Notes: generated by a model from the letters alone, not told the origin. A DNA stretch of 64,000 nucleotides from Pseudomonas sp. GV085 (GCF_003050925.1 NZ_QAOV01000008.1:186001-250000), one strand, 5' to 3'. Shown: positions 15,477-25,018, numbered from the stretch's first letter. Program-made: numbers and translations.

Positions 15477-16850
15477 CTACGCCACCACCCGATAACACGG
15501 CACATACGCCGCCCCACCCGGCAGTTTCATGCGGTGCTGGGCGACGAAGGCTTTGAGCAGCAGGTCCAGCGGCTGCATGATCGCCGCGTCGCCACGGATC
15601 TGGTACGGCCCGTGCTCTTCGATCAGGCGGATACCCTTGTCCTTGACGTTGCCGGCGACGATGCCGGAGAACGCGCGGCGCAGGTTGGCCGCCAGTTCGT
15701 GGGACGGCAGGTCGAGGCTCAGCTTCAGGTTGGCCATGTTTTCGTGGGTCGGGTCGAACGGGCGCTGGAAGCCTTCGTCGATTTTCAACAGCCAGTTGAA
15801 GTGAAACGCGTCGTTGCGCTCGCGGCGGAACTGTTTGACCGCCTTGAGGCCCTGGGTCATCTGGCGCGCCACTTCGGCCGGGTCATCGATGATGATCTGG
15901 TAGAGCCGCTTGGCGGCGTCGCCCAGGGTCGCACCGACGAACGCGTCCAGTTGTTCCAGGTACGGTGCGGCGTGTTTCGGCCCGGTGAGGATGACCGGGA
16001 AAGGCAGGCCTTCATTGCCCGGGTGCATCAGGATACCCAGCAGGTACAGGAACTCTTCGGCCGTACCGGCGCCGCCCGGGAAGATGATGATGCCGTGGCC
16101 GACGCGGACGAAGGCTTCCAGGCGTTTTTCGATGTCCGGCAGGATCACCAGCTCGTTGACGATCGGGTTCGGCGCTTCGGCGGCGATGATTCCGGGTTCG
16201 GTCAGGCCCAGATAGCGGCCGCCGTGGATGCGTTGCTTGGCGTGGGCGATGGTCGCGCCTTTCATCGGGCCTTTCATCACGCCGGGGCCGCAACCGGTGC
16301 AGATGTCCAGGCTGCGCAGGCCCAGTTCATGGCCGACTTTCTTGGTGTATTTGTATTCTTCGGTGTTGATCGAGTGCCCGCCCCAGCACACCACGATCTT
16401 CGGCTCGACGCCGGGACGCAGGGTGCGGGCGTTGCGCAGCAGGTGGAAGACGTAGTCACTGATGCCCTGGGAGTTGCTCAAGTCGATGCGTTGGCTGTCG
16501 AGTTCGTTTTCGGTGTAGACGATGTCACGCAGGGCGCTGAACAGCATTTCCCGGGTGCTGGCGATCATTTCGCCGTCAACGAAGGCGTCGGCCGGAGCGT
16601 TCAGCAGTTCCAGGCGTACGCCGCGGTCCTGCTGGTGAATGCGGATCTCAAAATCTTTATAGGCTTCAAGAATGGTCTTGGCGTTGTCGACATGGGCGCC
16701 AGTGTTGAGGATGGCCAGGGCGCACTGGCGGAAGAGGGTGTAGGTGCTGCCGGAACCGGCTTCGCTCAATTGCTGGACTTCCCGTTGCGAGAGCGTTTCC
16801 AGGCTGCCTTTGGGGCTGACGGAGGCGTCGATAACTTGGCGTTGGGTCAT
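15477..16850 (-). CDS. ppnN: Pyrimidine/purine nucleotide 5'-monophosphate nucleosidase PpnN
   Basis: The protein has 457 residues, the usual length for PpnN (YgdH). This LOG-family enzyme splits nucleoside monophosphates into base and ribose 5-phosphate and in E. coli is activated by (p)ppGpp. A N-terminal PpnN-specific domain (about 1-140) is followed by the Rossmann-like LOG core. The core has the signature PGGAGTAEE in IIIFPGGAGTAEEFLYLLG and the upstream MKGPMKGATIAHAKQRI segment. A C-terminal PpnN domain (from about 340) completes the chain. It stands alone, convergent with the DUF6124-like gene and divergent from a DUF3087 gene. Confidence 0.9.
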   Translation of the reverse strand: MTQRQVIDASVSPKGSLETLSQREVQQLSEAGSGSTYTLFRQCALAILNTGAHVDNAKTILEAYKDFEIRIHQQDRGVRLELLNAPADAFVDGEMIASTREMLFSALRDIVYTENELDSQRIDLSNSQGISDYVFHLLRNARTLRPGVEPKIVVCWGGHSINTEEYKYTKKVGHELGLRSLDICTGCGPGVMKGPMKGATIAHAKQRIHGGRYLGLTEPGIIAAEAPNPIVNELVILPDIEKRLEAFVRVGHGIIIFPGGAGTAEEFLYLLGILMHPGNEGLPFPVILTGPKHAAPYLEQLDAFVGATLGDAAKRLYQIIIDDPAEVARQMTQGLKAVKQFRRERNDAFHFNWLLKIDEGFQRPFDPTHENMANLKLSLDLPSHELAANLRRAFSGIVAGNVKDKGIRLIEEHGPYQIRGDAAIMQPLDLLLKAFVAQHRMKLPGGAAYVPCYRVVA

Positions 16851-17085
16851 TCAATGATCCTTAAAACGATGTCATTCACACAGCAACCACGAATGGCATC
16901 CGAATGATGTGTATTCATGAAAGAAGATGGCACGAACTGCATGGTCTCGCCATGTCCCCCCGCTTGACGATGAAAAGATGAAAAGGAGCCCCAGCATAGC
17001 TAAATCCCTCGCAGAGGCGATAATGGCTCGCAGTCTTTTTGCCTCAGCCCCCTTTTTACCATTGAAGTTCAGGAAACCCGACGCA

Positions 17086-17613
17086 ATGTTCGAAATCCAG
17101 TCGATGAACGCCGACACCTACCGGCAACAGACGCGGCGCAGCACGGTCATCCTTGCCCTGATCTTCCTGGCGCTGGCGATGGTGCTGTCCACAGCGACGG
17201 TGGCTCTGTTCGGCACACCGGGGGGCGACAATCTGCGCTTCAACGTCGGTGGCCTGTTTGTGGCCGTGCTGGCGATGGCGGTGCTGATACGCAAAGTGTT
17301 CTGGCGCCAGGCGTGGATGGCGCCGGCGGTCTACAGTTGGCAGCTCAAGCGCAGCCTGATGAGCATCACCAATGTCATGCATCATGTAACGGCGGCCGTG
17401 GAACAGGGTGATCCGGTTGCCATGAAGCTGTTGCGTTTCTACCATCTGGGGTTGAACCAGATGCATCAGCTCGATGGTAATTCAAGCGACCATGACCAGT
17501 TGATCCGTGAAATGGACCAACATAAGGCGCGGATGCAAGCGCTGGGCATCGATACCGGGCAGACGTGGCTTGATCCGGCGTGGCTGGAGGCGGTAAAGCA
17601 GGGGACGCGCTAA
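17086..17613 (+). CDS. DUF3087 family membrane protein
   Basis: The protein has 175 residues. The start is the ATG of MFEIQSMNADTYRQQTRRS; the open frame extends upstream without a better ribosome site. Two transmembrane helices are clear (about 22-45 and 55-75: VILALIFLALAMVLSTATVALF, LRFNVGGLFVAVLAMAVLI). A cytoplasmic helical domain follows (MHHVTAAVEQGDPVAMKLLRFYHLG). This is the DUF3087 pattern; the function is unknown. It is monocistronic and divergent from ppnN. Confidence 0.8.
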   Translation: MFEIQSMNADTYRQQTRRSTVILALIFLALAMVLSTATVALFGTPGGDNLRFNVGGLFVAVLAMAVLIRKVFWRQAWMAPAVYSWQLKRSLMSITNVMHHVTAAVEQGDPVAMKLLRFYHLGLNQMHQLDGNSSDHDQLIREMDQHKARMQALGIDTGQTWLDPAWLEAVKQGTR

Positions 17614-17697
17614 CATCATTGCGAGCCTGTAGCAGGCATAGTGAGCAAAAGCGGCGATCAGGAAGACTCGCCCTGTCACAGACAATCAGGGAGCACC

Positions 17698-19242
17698 ATG
17701 CGACATCCGTCGATCAACGATCCTATTGAAATGCTCCGGCCAGCCGTGCCCCGACTCAAACTCCGTTCGGCGGTGATCCTGCTGGCGGCGGTGTGCCTGT
17801 CGATGATGGCGATCGTGATCTGGGAGGTCTGGAGTTCGCGCCAGTACCTGCTGCATGACAAGGAAGTGGCGATGTCCAACCTTGCGCAGACCCTGGCCTC
17901 GCAAGCGCAGGCAACGATCAAGCAGGCCGACACGCTGCTGTTCACCCTGGTCGATCGGCTGGAGCACGAAGGTGTGGATCAATCCCGGCTGCCACAACTG
18001 CTCAACGTCCAGCGCCGTGAGTTGAGCCAGCTCCACGGCCTGTTCGTTTACGATGAAAAAGGGCAGTGGATCGCCAACTCCAATGGCGCCGGCCAGACCG
18101 GCGTCAACAATTCCGACCGCGAATACTTCATCTTCCATCGCGATAATCCCAGCCGTGGACCGCACATCGGGCCGTCGATCAAGAGCCGTTCGAGCGGTGA
18201 ATGGATCATGACGGTTTCGCGCCGGGTCAATCATCCCGATGGCAGCTTTGCCGGGGTGGCGCTGGCGACGATTTACCTCAGCCATTTCCTGCAACTCTAC
18301 GACAGCATCGACATGGGCAGTAACGGCGTGATCAACCTGATCACCGACAATGCCAGCATTGTCATCCGCAGACCCTTCAAGGAGACGGATATCGGCGCAA
18401 GCCTCGCCAAGAGCCCATTGTTCACTCAGTTGTTGCCCAAGGGCGACGCTGGTACGGCCACGATCAGGTCGATTGTCGATGGTGTCGAGCGGGTGATAGG
18501 GTACCGCCGGGTCGAGGGTTATCCGCTGATCGTTTTTACCGCGCTGAACAAGGATGAAGTGCTTGCCAGCTGGCGCAAGGAAACGCTGCTCAGCGTCTGC
18601 ATCGTCACGCTGTTGCTGAGTTTTCTCGGGGTACTGGGGTTGCGGCTTATCAAACTGATGAAGCAACAGAATCTGGTGCAGGTCGAGTTGCTGGACACCC
18701 AGGACAAGCTCCTGGAGGTCAATCGCAACCTCGAGGGCCTGGCCCTCAAGGACGCACTGACGGGGCTGGCCAACCGGCGCCAGCTCGACGCTTTCATCGA
18801 TGCCGAGATGGGGCGCGCCCGACGCAGCCAGGCCGGGTTGGCGCTGCTGATGATCGATGTCGATCATTTCAAACCGTTCAACGACCGCTACGGCCACCTG
18901 GCCGGTGATGAGTGTTTGCGCAAGGTCAGCGCGATCATCACGGACAACATCAAGCGCCCCGGTGACCTGGCCGCCCGTTATGGTGGCGAAGAGTTCGCCG
19001 TGGTGCTGCCCGGCAACGACTATGTGGGAGCATTTCTGGTGGCGGAGAAAATCCGCCGCGCGGTGCTACAGGCCGACATTGCCCACAGTGACAGCCCGCA
19101 AGGTGCCGTGACCGTCAGCGTCGGCGTGTGTGCCAGCAATGCCGATTCCCAGGTCCGCCCCGAAGACCTGATCGGTGCGGCCGACAAGGCGCTGTACGTG
19201 GCCAAGGCCAGTGGGCGGAACATGAGCGTGATTGCCAACTGA
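17698..19242 (+). CDS. Membrane diguanylate cyclase with periplasmic sensor
   Basis: The protein has 514 residues from an ATG preceded by GGGAG; a GTG 57 bases upstream is possible but less likely. One helix at about 22-43, a large periplasmic CACHE-like sensor (LVDRLEHEG, LHGLFVYDEKGQWIANSNG, DSDREYF-like region) and a second helix at about 296-318 precede a GGDEF domain. The active-site GGEEF is at about 429-433, and RPGD five residues before it is the classical product-inhibition I-site. It should make cyclic-di-GMP in response to a periplasmic ligand. No phosphodiesterase is adjacent. Confidence 0.92.
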   Translation: MRHPSINDPIEMLRPAVPRLKLRSAVILLAAVCLSMMAIVIWEVWSSRQYLLHDKEVAMSNLAQTLASQAQATIKQADTLLFTLVDRLEHEGVDQSRLPQLLNVQRRELSQLHGLFVYDEKGQWIANSNGAGQTGVNNSDREYFIFHRDNPSRGPHIGPSIKSRSSGEWIMTVSRRVNHPDGSFAGVALATIYLSHFLQLYDSIDMGSNGVINLITDNASIVIRRPFKETDIGASLAKSPLFTQLLPKGDAGTATIRSIVDGVERVIGYRRVEGYPLIVFTALNKDEVLASWRKETLLSVCIVTLLLSFLGVLGLRLIKLMKQQNLVQVELLDTQDKLLEVNRNLEGLALKDALTGLANRRQLDAFIDAEMGRARRSQAGLALLMIDVDHFKPFNDRYGHLAGDECLRKVSAIITDNIKRPGDLAARYGGEEFAVVLPGNDYVGAFLVAEKIRRAVLQADIAHSDSPQGAVTVSVGVCASNADSQVRPEDLIGAADKALYVAKASGRNMSVIAN

Positions 19243-19252
19243 GGGTCTTGCA

Positions 19253-19482
19253 TCAGCCGCGCCGCGCCGCTTCGCTGACCAGCAGTTCACCCGCTGGGGG
19301 CAGTTGTAACGGTAGCGGCGGCGATCGAACAGCAACGCATCGAAGCGCTCCTCCAGTTGCCGGACAACCTCGCAGCGACCACTGAATTTCACTGTCTTCT
19401 CTACAAGCTCAGGCAGCTCATCTAAATGCAGAAGTAACGATGTATCGCTGTTTTCAGGTGTTTCAGTGAGTTGACCGATCAC
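19253..19482 (-). pseudogene. LysR-type regulator remnant
   Basis: A frame opens at a GTG with a strong AGGAGG site and encodes EVVRQLEERFDALLFDRRRYR (about residues 38-58). Shifting by one base then gives LQLPPAGELLVSEAARRG and a stop. Together this closely matches the end of a LysR winged helix (QLEERLG..LF.R...R..LT.AGE.LL). The N-terminal part does not match LysR, and the effector domain is absent. It is therefore a frameshifted fragment, or a chimeric small gene, directly downstream of and co-oriented with the T-C NRPS-type gene. The unshifted frame runs into the antisense of the cyclase and is not credible. Confidence 0.5.
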
Positions 19483-19534
19483 AATGATCGCCTCCTGTAA
19501 AGAGTGTGCCTTAACACTGCACCACTACTTGCAA

Positions 19535-21127
19535 TTACTTTCCGATGGCAAGTAACTCGTCCAATGCCTGCTTGAAGCTGACCAGCAGGCTTTGCACACA
19601 ATCTTCAGGAATGGCGTCACGGTAGTAGGAAAGACTACCGATCAATCCGCTTTCGGTACGCAGTGTGTTAAGCGAAACATCGGTCTTGATCCCGCTGGAC
19701 GGAACCCCGATACCGTGGAGCTGTGATGTACCTAATTGGCGCTGCCGCGAGGGATAGTTATGGTGGTTATACCAATAGGGAAATCGGGAGCCGTAAGCGA
19801 CAGCGCGGGGCGAGCAGTTGGCCTCAAAAATATGCGGCGGCAGCAAGGCGTGGCCATAGGCATCCAACACACAATGGTTGACCTGCTCCAGCAGCTGCAG
19901 AGAAGGCGACCATTCACAAAGCCGGGGGCGAATCACCATGGGGTGAACAAAATACCCCACTACCGGTTCCAGGGCCGCGTTGGTCCGGTTGGCTACTGGA
20001 GAGCGTACGTAGAGGTCGGCCGTGCCTGTGTTTCTGGCGAGAGAAACCAGGAACGCAGTGAGGATAACGGTATAAAGGCTCAAGCCCGTTCGGCTGCATA
20101 ATTGCGCGATTGCGGGGTATTGCACATCCAGATTGAGCGGTAGAACGGCACTGCGATAAGTAAATTGCCGAGGCCGCTCAACAGCGCCGCGCAGTGGAAA
20201 GGGTTCGGGTAATTGTTTAAGTGTCTCTTGCCAAAAATCGCTATGTTTATCCAGCAGGTTTTCAGCCAGACGTTGATGTTGGGCATCGGTATAGTCTGCG
20301 TATTGCAGGCAGTATTTGGCTTTGTCTGGCACGCCGGTAGCGAGTAATGACTGATAGTGCGCGCAAAGCTGGTCCATCAGTACCGCACCTGACCAGCCAT
20401 CGAATGCTATGTGATGGGCGGTGATGATCAGCACGTCATCCGTCCCTTGGCATTCAAGGTAGGTTGCCCGAATCAACGGTGGATGTCCCAGGTCAAAAGC
20501 GGTCAATGTTTCTTCAGCGATCAGATCGGTCACGGTTCGACTGATATCGCTTTCAAGCGCCAGGTTTATCAGGTGAAAAGGCAACGGGAACTTATCAAGG
20601 GCGTGTTGTGAGCGACGCCACTGGCCTTGTGAGTTGAACTCGAAACTGCAACGTAACGCCGGTTGCTGTTCAAGTACGGCGCCGAAGGCTTCGCGAACCC
20701 TGGCCACTGAACACTCGCCTCGAATGTAAAACGCCATCACCACATTTTCCAGATAGGCCGGGGTTTCGGGGGGCTTTTCAAGGACCTCGCGTTGAGCCAG
20801 TCCGGGCGTATCTTCACCTTCTCGCTTGCGCCAGGCATGGGCGTCCAGCAATAGGTTGTTTTCACTACCTTCGCGGGCGCTGCCGTTGAGCAAGCCCGTC
20901 TGCTGAGCCAGTGTCGGATGGTCGAAAATATCTTTGGGTGTCAGGTCAACATTGAACAGGTTGGCAATTCTGCCAAGCAGCATCGTGACCGACAGGGAAG
21001 TCGCGCCGCATTCAAAAAAATCGCTGTCGGCCGAGATGTCCTGGTGGCCGAGGATTTCTTTCCAGACAGCTCGTAATCGATCGAATGTCGAAGCGTCGCC
21101 AGTGACTGACGGTGTGGTGCGATTCAT
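19535..21127 (-). CDS. Free-standing carrier-condensation (T-C) NRPS-type protein
   Basis: The protein has 530 residues and an AAGGGGG ribosome site. Residues 10-85 form a peptidyl/acyl carrier domain with the phosphopantetheine Ser44 in DFFECGATSLSV. From about 120 to the end is a condensation domain with the active-site motif HHIAFDG (about 237). Other C-domain marks are YADYTDAQHQRLAENLL and a late VGYFVHPMVIRP. There is no adenylation, thioesterase or further module in the window, so the carrier must be loaded in trans. GC content is visibly lower than in neighbouring genes and a regulator remnant lies beside it, which suggests acquisition. The product is unknown. Confidence 0.88.
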   Translation of the reverse strand: MNRTTPSVTGDASTFDRLRAVWKEILGHQDISADSDFFECGATSLSVTMLLGRIANLFNVDLTPKDIFDHPTLAQQTGLLNGSAREGSENNLLLDAHAWRKREGEDTPGLAQREVLEKPPETPAYLENVVMAFYIRGECSVARVREAFGAVLEQQPALRCSFEFNSQGQWRRSQHALDKFPLPFHLINLALESDISRTVTDLIAEETLTAFDLGHPPLIRATYLECQGTDDVLIITAHHIAFDGWSGAVLMDQLCAHYQSLLATGVPDKAKYCLQYADYTDAQHQRLAENLLDKHSDFWQETLKQLPEPFPLRGAVERPRQFTYRSAVLPLNLDVQYPAIAQLCSRTGLSLYTVILTAFLVSLARNTGTADLYVRSPVANRTNAALEPVVGYFVHPMVIRPRLCEWSPSLQLLEQVNHCVLDAYGHALLPPHIFEANCSPRAVAYGSRFPYWYNHHNYPSRQRQLGTSQLHGIGVPSSGIKTDVSLNTLRTESGLIGSLSYYRDAIPEDCVQSLLVSFKQALDELLAIGK

Positions 21128-21318
21128 GATGCCCCCTTTGCAGTTTAAATTTTCCGTAATAGGGGGGGTACTATTGACGGTTGTAGATAGATTGTTAAGT
21201 CGGACTGTTCCTGCGTTTTCAGCTCCTTTTCCATTTATCGAGTAAGTCAGTTCCTACAGATTACTCACCCGATTCAACTCTTTGCTCTGGAAAAGGAGCT
21301 GCCGCGGGCTGCGATCTT

Positions 21319-21684
21319 TCAGGGGCACTTCCACTTTCTGATCACTCGAAGATAAACCAGTACGTTGAGTACCAGTACCACAGCGCCCAATCCCAACTGA
21401 ATGCCGGGTGTCAGCCCGGCCGGGTAAATCACCGGCCAAATGTAATGCTCGATGAATCCACCGCCATAGCCAGATTGCCCGGCCCCATGACGCATGTGGT
21501 TTTCCCAGTCGGTCAGCGGGCAGGGCAAGTGGAAGAGTTCCACCGCCATACCCCACAGCGCAGCGGGCGGATGCCACCAGATCAGGTGGCGCCATTTGAG
21601 TACCAGCAACCCGCCGAATAACACAAACACTATGAACAGCAAGTGCAACAGCATCAGCCCGTCGGCGGCGATTCGGTACAGCAT
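21319..21684 (-). CDS. DUF2784 family membrane protein
   Basis: The protein has 121 residues with about three transmembrane helices: LMLLHLLFIVFVLFGGLLVL, a central WWHPPAALWGMAVELFHLPCPLTDWEN segment and a C-terminal LGAVVLVLNVLVYLRVI. The conserved CPLT..E and YGGGF..HY motifs are those of DUF2784, a family of unknown function. The stop codon lies at the edge of a REP-like sequence (AGGAGCTGCCGCGGGCTGCG, 21295 onward), which may have altered the end of the gene. Confidence 0.85.
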   Translation of the reverse strand: MLYRIAADGLMLLHLLFIVFVLFGGLLVLKWRHLIWWHPPAALWGMAVELFHLPCPLTDWENHMRHGAGQSGYGGGFIEHYIWPVIYPAGLTPGIQLGLGAVVLVLNVLVYLRVIRKWKCP

Positions 21685-21744
21685 GTCGGTGCCTCTGAAG
21701 GCTGAACGAATCGCTCCATGGTACTCGGGCCGGCGGCGAGCGCT

Positions 21745-22620
21745 CTATCGATTGTCGCGGCCCAATGCGCTGAGTACGCCTTTCAAACGCTCGGTCATCG
21801 AGTCACTGCTGCGTTGCATCGGTGCGCGCAGTTCGTCACCGATCAAGCCTTGCAGGGCCAACGCGGTTTTCACCGGGGCCGGGTTGGGCTCCAGGAACAG
21901 GCTGTTGATCAGCGGCAGCAACCGGAAAAACGTGGCGCGGCCGTCCGCCAATTGGTTGTCGCGGATCTGCCGGTGCAATTGCACGAACAGTTCGGGATGG
22001 ACATGCGCCGACGCGGCAATCGCACCTTTGGCGCCCAGGCACAGGGCGTTGAAGATCTGGTTGTCTTCGCCGCACAGCACGTCGACATGGCCGCTGTTGA
22101 GCAAGGCGAGGGTGTTCGAAAAATTACCGCCGCAATCCTTGATGGCGACGATGCGTTCGTGGGCGACGATGTTGAGCAGGGTCGCCTGTTCGAAGGCCAC
22201 GCCGGTCCGGTAAGGGATATCGTAGAGAATCAGCGGAACGCTGGAGGCATCGGCGACCGTGCGGAAAAACGCTTCGAGGCCGGCCTGGGACGGGCGGATG
22301 TAATACGGCGCCGGCACCAGCAGACCAGCCACCGGGCGCTTGAGGATCTCGCTCTGGAACTGCAACAACTCGGTCAGATTATTCCCGGCCAGGCCCATGA
22401 CCACCCGTTGCGCCGGCACCAGCTCCAGCACCGTATCGAGCACCGCCAGTTGCTCATGTTTGCCCATCGCCGCCGGTTCGCCGGTGGTGCCGCAAACGAT
22501 GAGGCCGTCGACGCCTTTTTCCAGCAGATGGCTGACCAGCCGGCGCAAGCCGACGAAATCGATGGCGCCGTTGTGGAAGGGTGTGACCAGTGGAACCCAG
22601 ATACCTTGAAACGCTGACAT
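21745..22620 (-). CDS. Dihydrodipicolinate synthase-family aldolase/lyase
   Basis: The protein has 291 residues, standard for the DapA/NAL superfamily. Key residues visible are GTTGEP near residue 45 (substrate carboxylate loop), Tyr in LYDIPYRTG near 135 and the Schiff-base Lys in VAIKDCGGN near 161. These enzymes join or split pyruvate and an aldehyde by a class I aldolase mechanism. Its isolated position, away from lysine-biosynthesis genes, means it could be a second DapA or a catabolic relative. A short AGAAAG ribosome site precedes the ATG. Confidence 0.85.
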   Translation of the reverse strand: MSAFQGIWVPLVTPFHNGAIDFVGLRRLVSHLLEKGVDGLIVCGTTGEPAAMGKHEQLAVLDTVLELVPAQRVVMGLAGNNLTELLQFQSEILKRPVAGLLVPAPYYIRPSQAGLEAFFRTVADASSVPLILYDIPYRTGVAFEQATLLNIVAHERIVAIKDCGGNFSNTLALLNSGHVDVLCGEDNQIFNALCLGAKGAIAASAHVHPELFVQLHRQIRDNQLADGRATFFRLLPLINSLFLEPNPAPVKTALALQGLIGDELRAPMQRSSDSMTERLKGVLSALGRDNR

Positions 22621-22905
22621 GCACTTTCTCCTGATGGTTGACCGATTTCGTCACCGTCAGGGGCATGGAAGGAGAGTAAGCAAGGGGAGGGTGGTCCGTC
22701 GCGCTCAATGTCCTGTCAGCTCATCTGACGGGACAGCGCGCCCCGGTCACATGAGCGACTGTTTCTTCGATTTGAGGGCGTGCGCAACGCAACCTTGCGC
22801 CTTGGCAATCAAGCCAATGACGGAAGTGTTGAGGTTGAAGGTTGCGGACATACTTGTTTACACCCTGAGTGAGGCGCCCAGTTTTAAAAGCTGGAGCGCC
22901 GTTTG

Positions 22906-23841
22906 TCAATCACGAAAATCAGCGAACTCGGCGCGCATCCGGCCATTGTGCTTGGCCTTGTAGAGCAACAGATCGACCTGTTCGACGAACTCCAGTGCCG
23001 TCGCATGCACCGAAACGCCGGTGGTGCCAACACCGAGGCTGACGCTCAGCAGGTTCGACACCCCGGAGAACTCATGGGGAATCTGCTGCTGGCGAATCAG
23101 GTGCAGGCATTTATGTGCCACCAGCCGGGCGGATTCGGCATCGGTTTCCGGGAGTAGCCAGACGAATTCTTCACCACCGATCCGCGCGATGAAATCCCGT
23201 GGCCGATTGGCCGCCAGCGACAGGGTTTGCGCGACGCGGCGCAGGCATTCGTCGCCCTTGATGTGGCCGTAATGGTCGTTGTACTGCTTGAAGTAATCGA
23301 TATCCAGCACGATCACCGACAATGGCAAACCGGTGCGCTGGGCGTGGTTCCACTCGCGCTCCAGCACGGTGTCGAACATGCGCCGGTTGGCGATGCCGGT
23401 CAGGCCGTCCTGGAAGGAATATTCTTCGAGCTGCTTTTGCAGGCGGATCAGGTGTTCTTCGGTTTTCTTGCGCTCGCTGATGTCGAACATGAAACCCACC
23501 AGCGCCTCGACTTCACCGTTCGTGCGCACCACGTGCACCACATCGCGGATCCACACGTACCCGCCGCTTTCGGTGAGTGCGCGATAGTCGGCTTCGTGAT
23601 CGATACCGGCGCGCGATTGCGAGACGCAGAAGTCCATCACGTAGTCGCGATCATCCGGGTGCATGCGCTCGATCCAGTCATTGACCGAAAGCCAGCTGTC
23701 CTGTTTCCAGCCGAGCAATTGCTCGATCTGCGGCCCGATGTAGCTGAAGGTCATGGTTTTCCAGTCGATGCGCCAGGGAATCGCCCGGGTCGACTCAAGC
23801 AGGGTTTTATAAACATCGCTGTCGGTTTCGACTGAACTCAT
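22906..23841 (-). CDS. PAS-GGDEF diguanylate cyclase
   Basis: The protein has 311 residues from the ATG of MSSVETDSD; an upstream ATG would add 20 residues of no clear domain. A PAS domain with PAC tail (about 10-130, IDWKTMTFSYIGPQIEQLLGW to FDISERKK) precedes a GGDEF domain. The GGEEF active site lies at about 222-226, with the I-site RPRD five residues upstream. It is cytosolic, since no membrane helix is seen. It should make cyclic-di-GMP in response to a cytoplasmic or redox cue sensed by PAS. It is monocistronic; the gap of about 285 bases downstream (22621-22905) holds only a short GTCAG/CTGAC hairpin. Confidence 0.9.
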   Translation of the reverse strand: MSSVETDSDVYKTLLESTRAIPWRIDWKTMTFSYIGPQIEQLLGWKQDSWLSVNDWIERMHPDDRDYVMDFCVSQSRAGIDHEADYRALTESGGYVWIRDVVHVVRTNGEVEALVGFMFDISERKKTEEHLIRLQKQLEEYSFQDGLTGIANRRMFDTVLEREWNHAQRTGLPLSVIVLDIDYFKQYNDHYGHIKGDECLRRVAQTLSLAANRPRDFIARIGGEEFVWLLPETDAESARLVAHKCLHLIRQQQIPHEFSGVSNLLSVSLGVGTTGVSVHATALEFVEQVDLLLYKAKHNGRMRAEFADFRD

Positions 23842-24008
23842 GAAGGGCCTGCCTCGATGAAAGTGCTGCGCCATCATGTTGTTACCACTTTGGTGAATCA
23901 AGCGGGCAGCCGATGAATGGCACGTTGTCTATGAGTGAGCAAGATTGTTCAAGCCTTCGGTCGCGACAGCTGGCACAGTCCGGGGTCTTTCCCTGTCTGT
24001 AGAGCGTT

Positions 24009-24707
24009 ATGTCCAACTCAATCATGCCGCGCAGTGCTTTTTTGCGCGGCGCTGCGGCGATCATGCCGTTGTCCCTGGCCACCGCGCCCTGGGGCTTGCT
24101 GGCCGGTTCCATGGCCATCGAGGCCAACCTCACGCCCCTGCAAGGTCAGGGCTTGTCGGGCATTGTGTTTGCCGGTGCCGCGCAACTGGTGGCCATCGGC
24201 ATGCTCAAGGGTGGTGCCGGGATTTTTTCGATCTTGCTCACCACGCTGCTGCTGACCTCTCAGCATCTGCTCTACGGGATGAGCATGCGCTCGGTGATTT
24301 CGCCATTGCCGGGGCGCTGGCGTGCAGGGCTGGGGTTCTTGCTCACCGATGAGCTGTTCGCCTTGACCAGCCAGCACGACAAACAGCAGTTCAACCGCTG
24401 GTACGCCCTGGGCGTGGGCCTGACGTTCTACATCGCCTGGAACCTGTTCACCCTGGCAGGCATCGTCCTTGGCAGCAGCATTCCGGGCCTGGAACACCTG
24501 GGCCTGGACTTCTCCATCGCGGCCACCTTCATTGCCCTGATCACCCCGGTGGTACGCAACGTGCCGACGGTGGTGTGCGTGGCGGTGTCGCTGTTCTGCT
24601 CGGTGTTGTTCAGTTACTGGCAATGGGGCTCGGCGCTGGTGCTGTCAGGGCTGGCGGGCATGGCCGCCGGGTTTGTCTGCAATAAATTCTACGGTGGACG
24701 CACATGA
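24009..24707 (+). CDS. azlC: AzlC family branched-chain amino acid exporter subunit
   Basis: The protein has 232 residues and about seven membrane helices. The AzlC opening is clear (AIMPLSLATAPWGLLAGSMAIEANLTPLQGQGLSGIVFAGAAQL), with the conserved LLTSQHLLYGMSMR motif. With the AzlD-type protein that follows (4-base overlap, ATGA) it forms a two-component exporter of branched-chain amino acids or related compounds. No Lrp/AsnC regulator is adjacent. Confidence 0.9.
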   Translation: MSNSIMPRSAFLRGAAAIMPLSLATAPWGLLAGSMAIEANLTPLQGQGLSGIVFAGAAQLVAIGMLKGGAGIFSILLTTLLLTSQHLLYGMSMRSVISPLPGRWRAGLGFLLTDELFALTSQHDKQQFNRWYALGVGLTFYIAWNLFTLAGIVLGSSIPGLEHLGLDFSIAATFIALITPVVRNVPTVVCVAVSLFCSVLFSYWQWGSALVLSGLAGMAAGFVCNKFYGGRT

Positions 24708-25018
24708 TGGTCTGGGCAGTGATTGTCGGAATGGGCGTGTTGGTGTTCCTCAACCGCTACGTTTTTCTGGAACCGCGACTGCCGGTGCGCTTGAGCAGCA
24801 ATGCCCGGCAATTCCTCGGGTTTGCCGTGCCGGGCATGTTGACCGCGATCTGTGGGCCGATTGTGTTCATGCCGGAAAAACAGCTGAACCTGCACTGGGA
24901 CAATCCCTATCTGATCAGCTCACTGGTGGCGGTCGCTCTGGTGCTTTACACGCGCAATACGTTGCTCAGCATGCTGTTGAGCATGGGCTTCTTCTTTTTG
25001 TTGCGCTGGTGGTTTTGA
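24704..25018 (+). CDS. azlD: AzlD family exporter small subunit
   Basis: The protein has 104 residues and three to four hydrophobic helices (MVWAVIVGMGVLVFLNRYVF, LGFAVPGMLTAICGPIVFMP, NPYLISSLVAVALVLYTRNTLLSMLLSMG). The AzlD motif Y.VF.EP..P is present. Its start overlaps the azlC stop, which implies coupled translation and a joint complex. Confidence 0.88.
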   Translation: MMVWAVIVGMGVLVFLNRYVFLEPRLPVRLSSNARQFLGFAVPGMLTAICGPIVFMPEKQLNLHWDNPYLISSLVAVALVLYTRNTLLSMLLSMGFFFLLRWWF

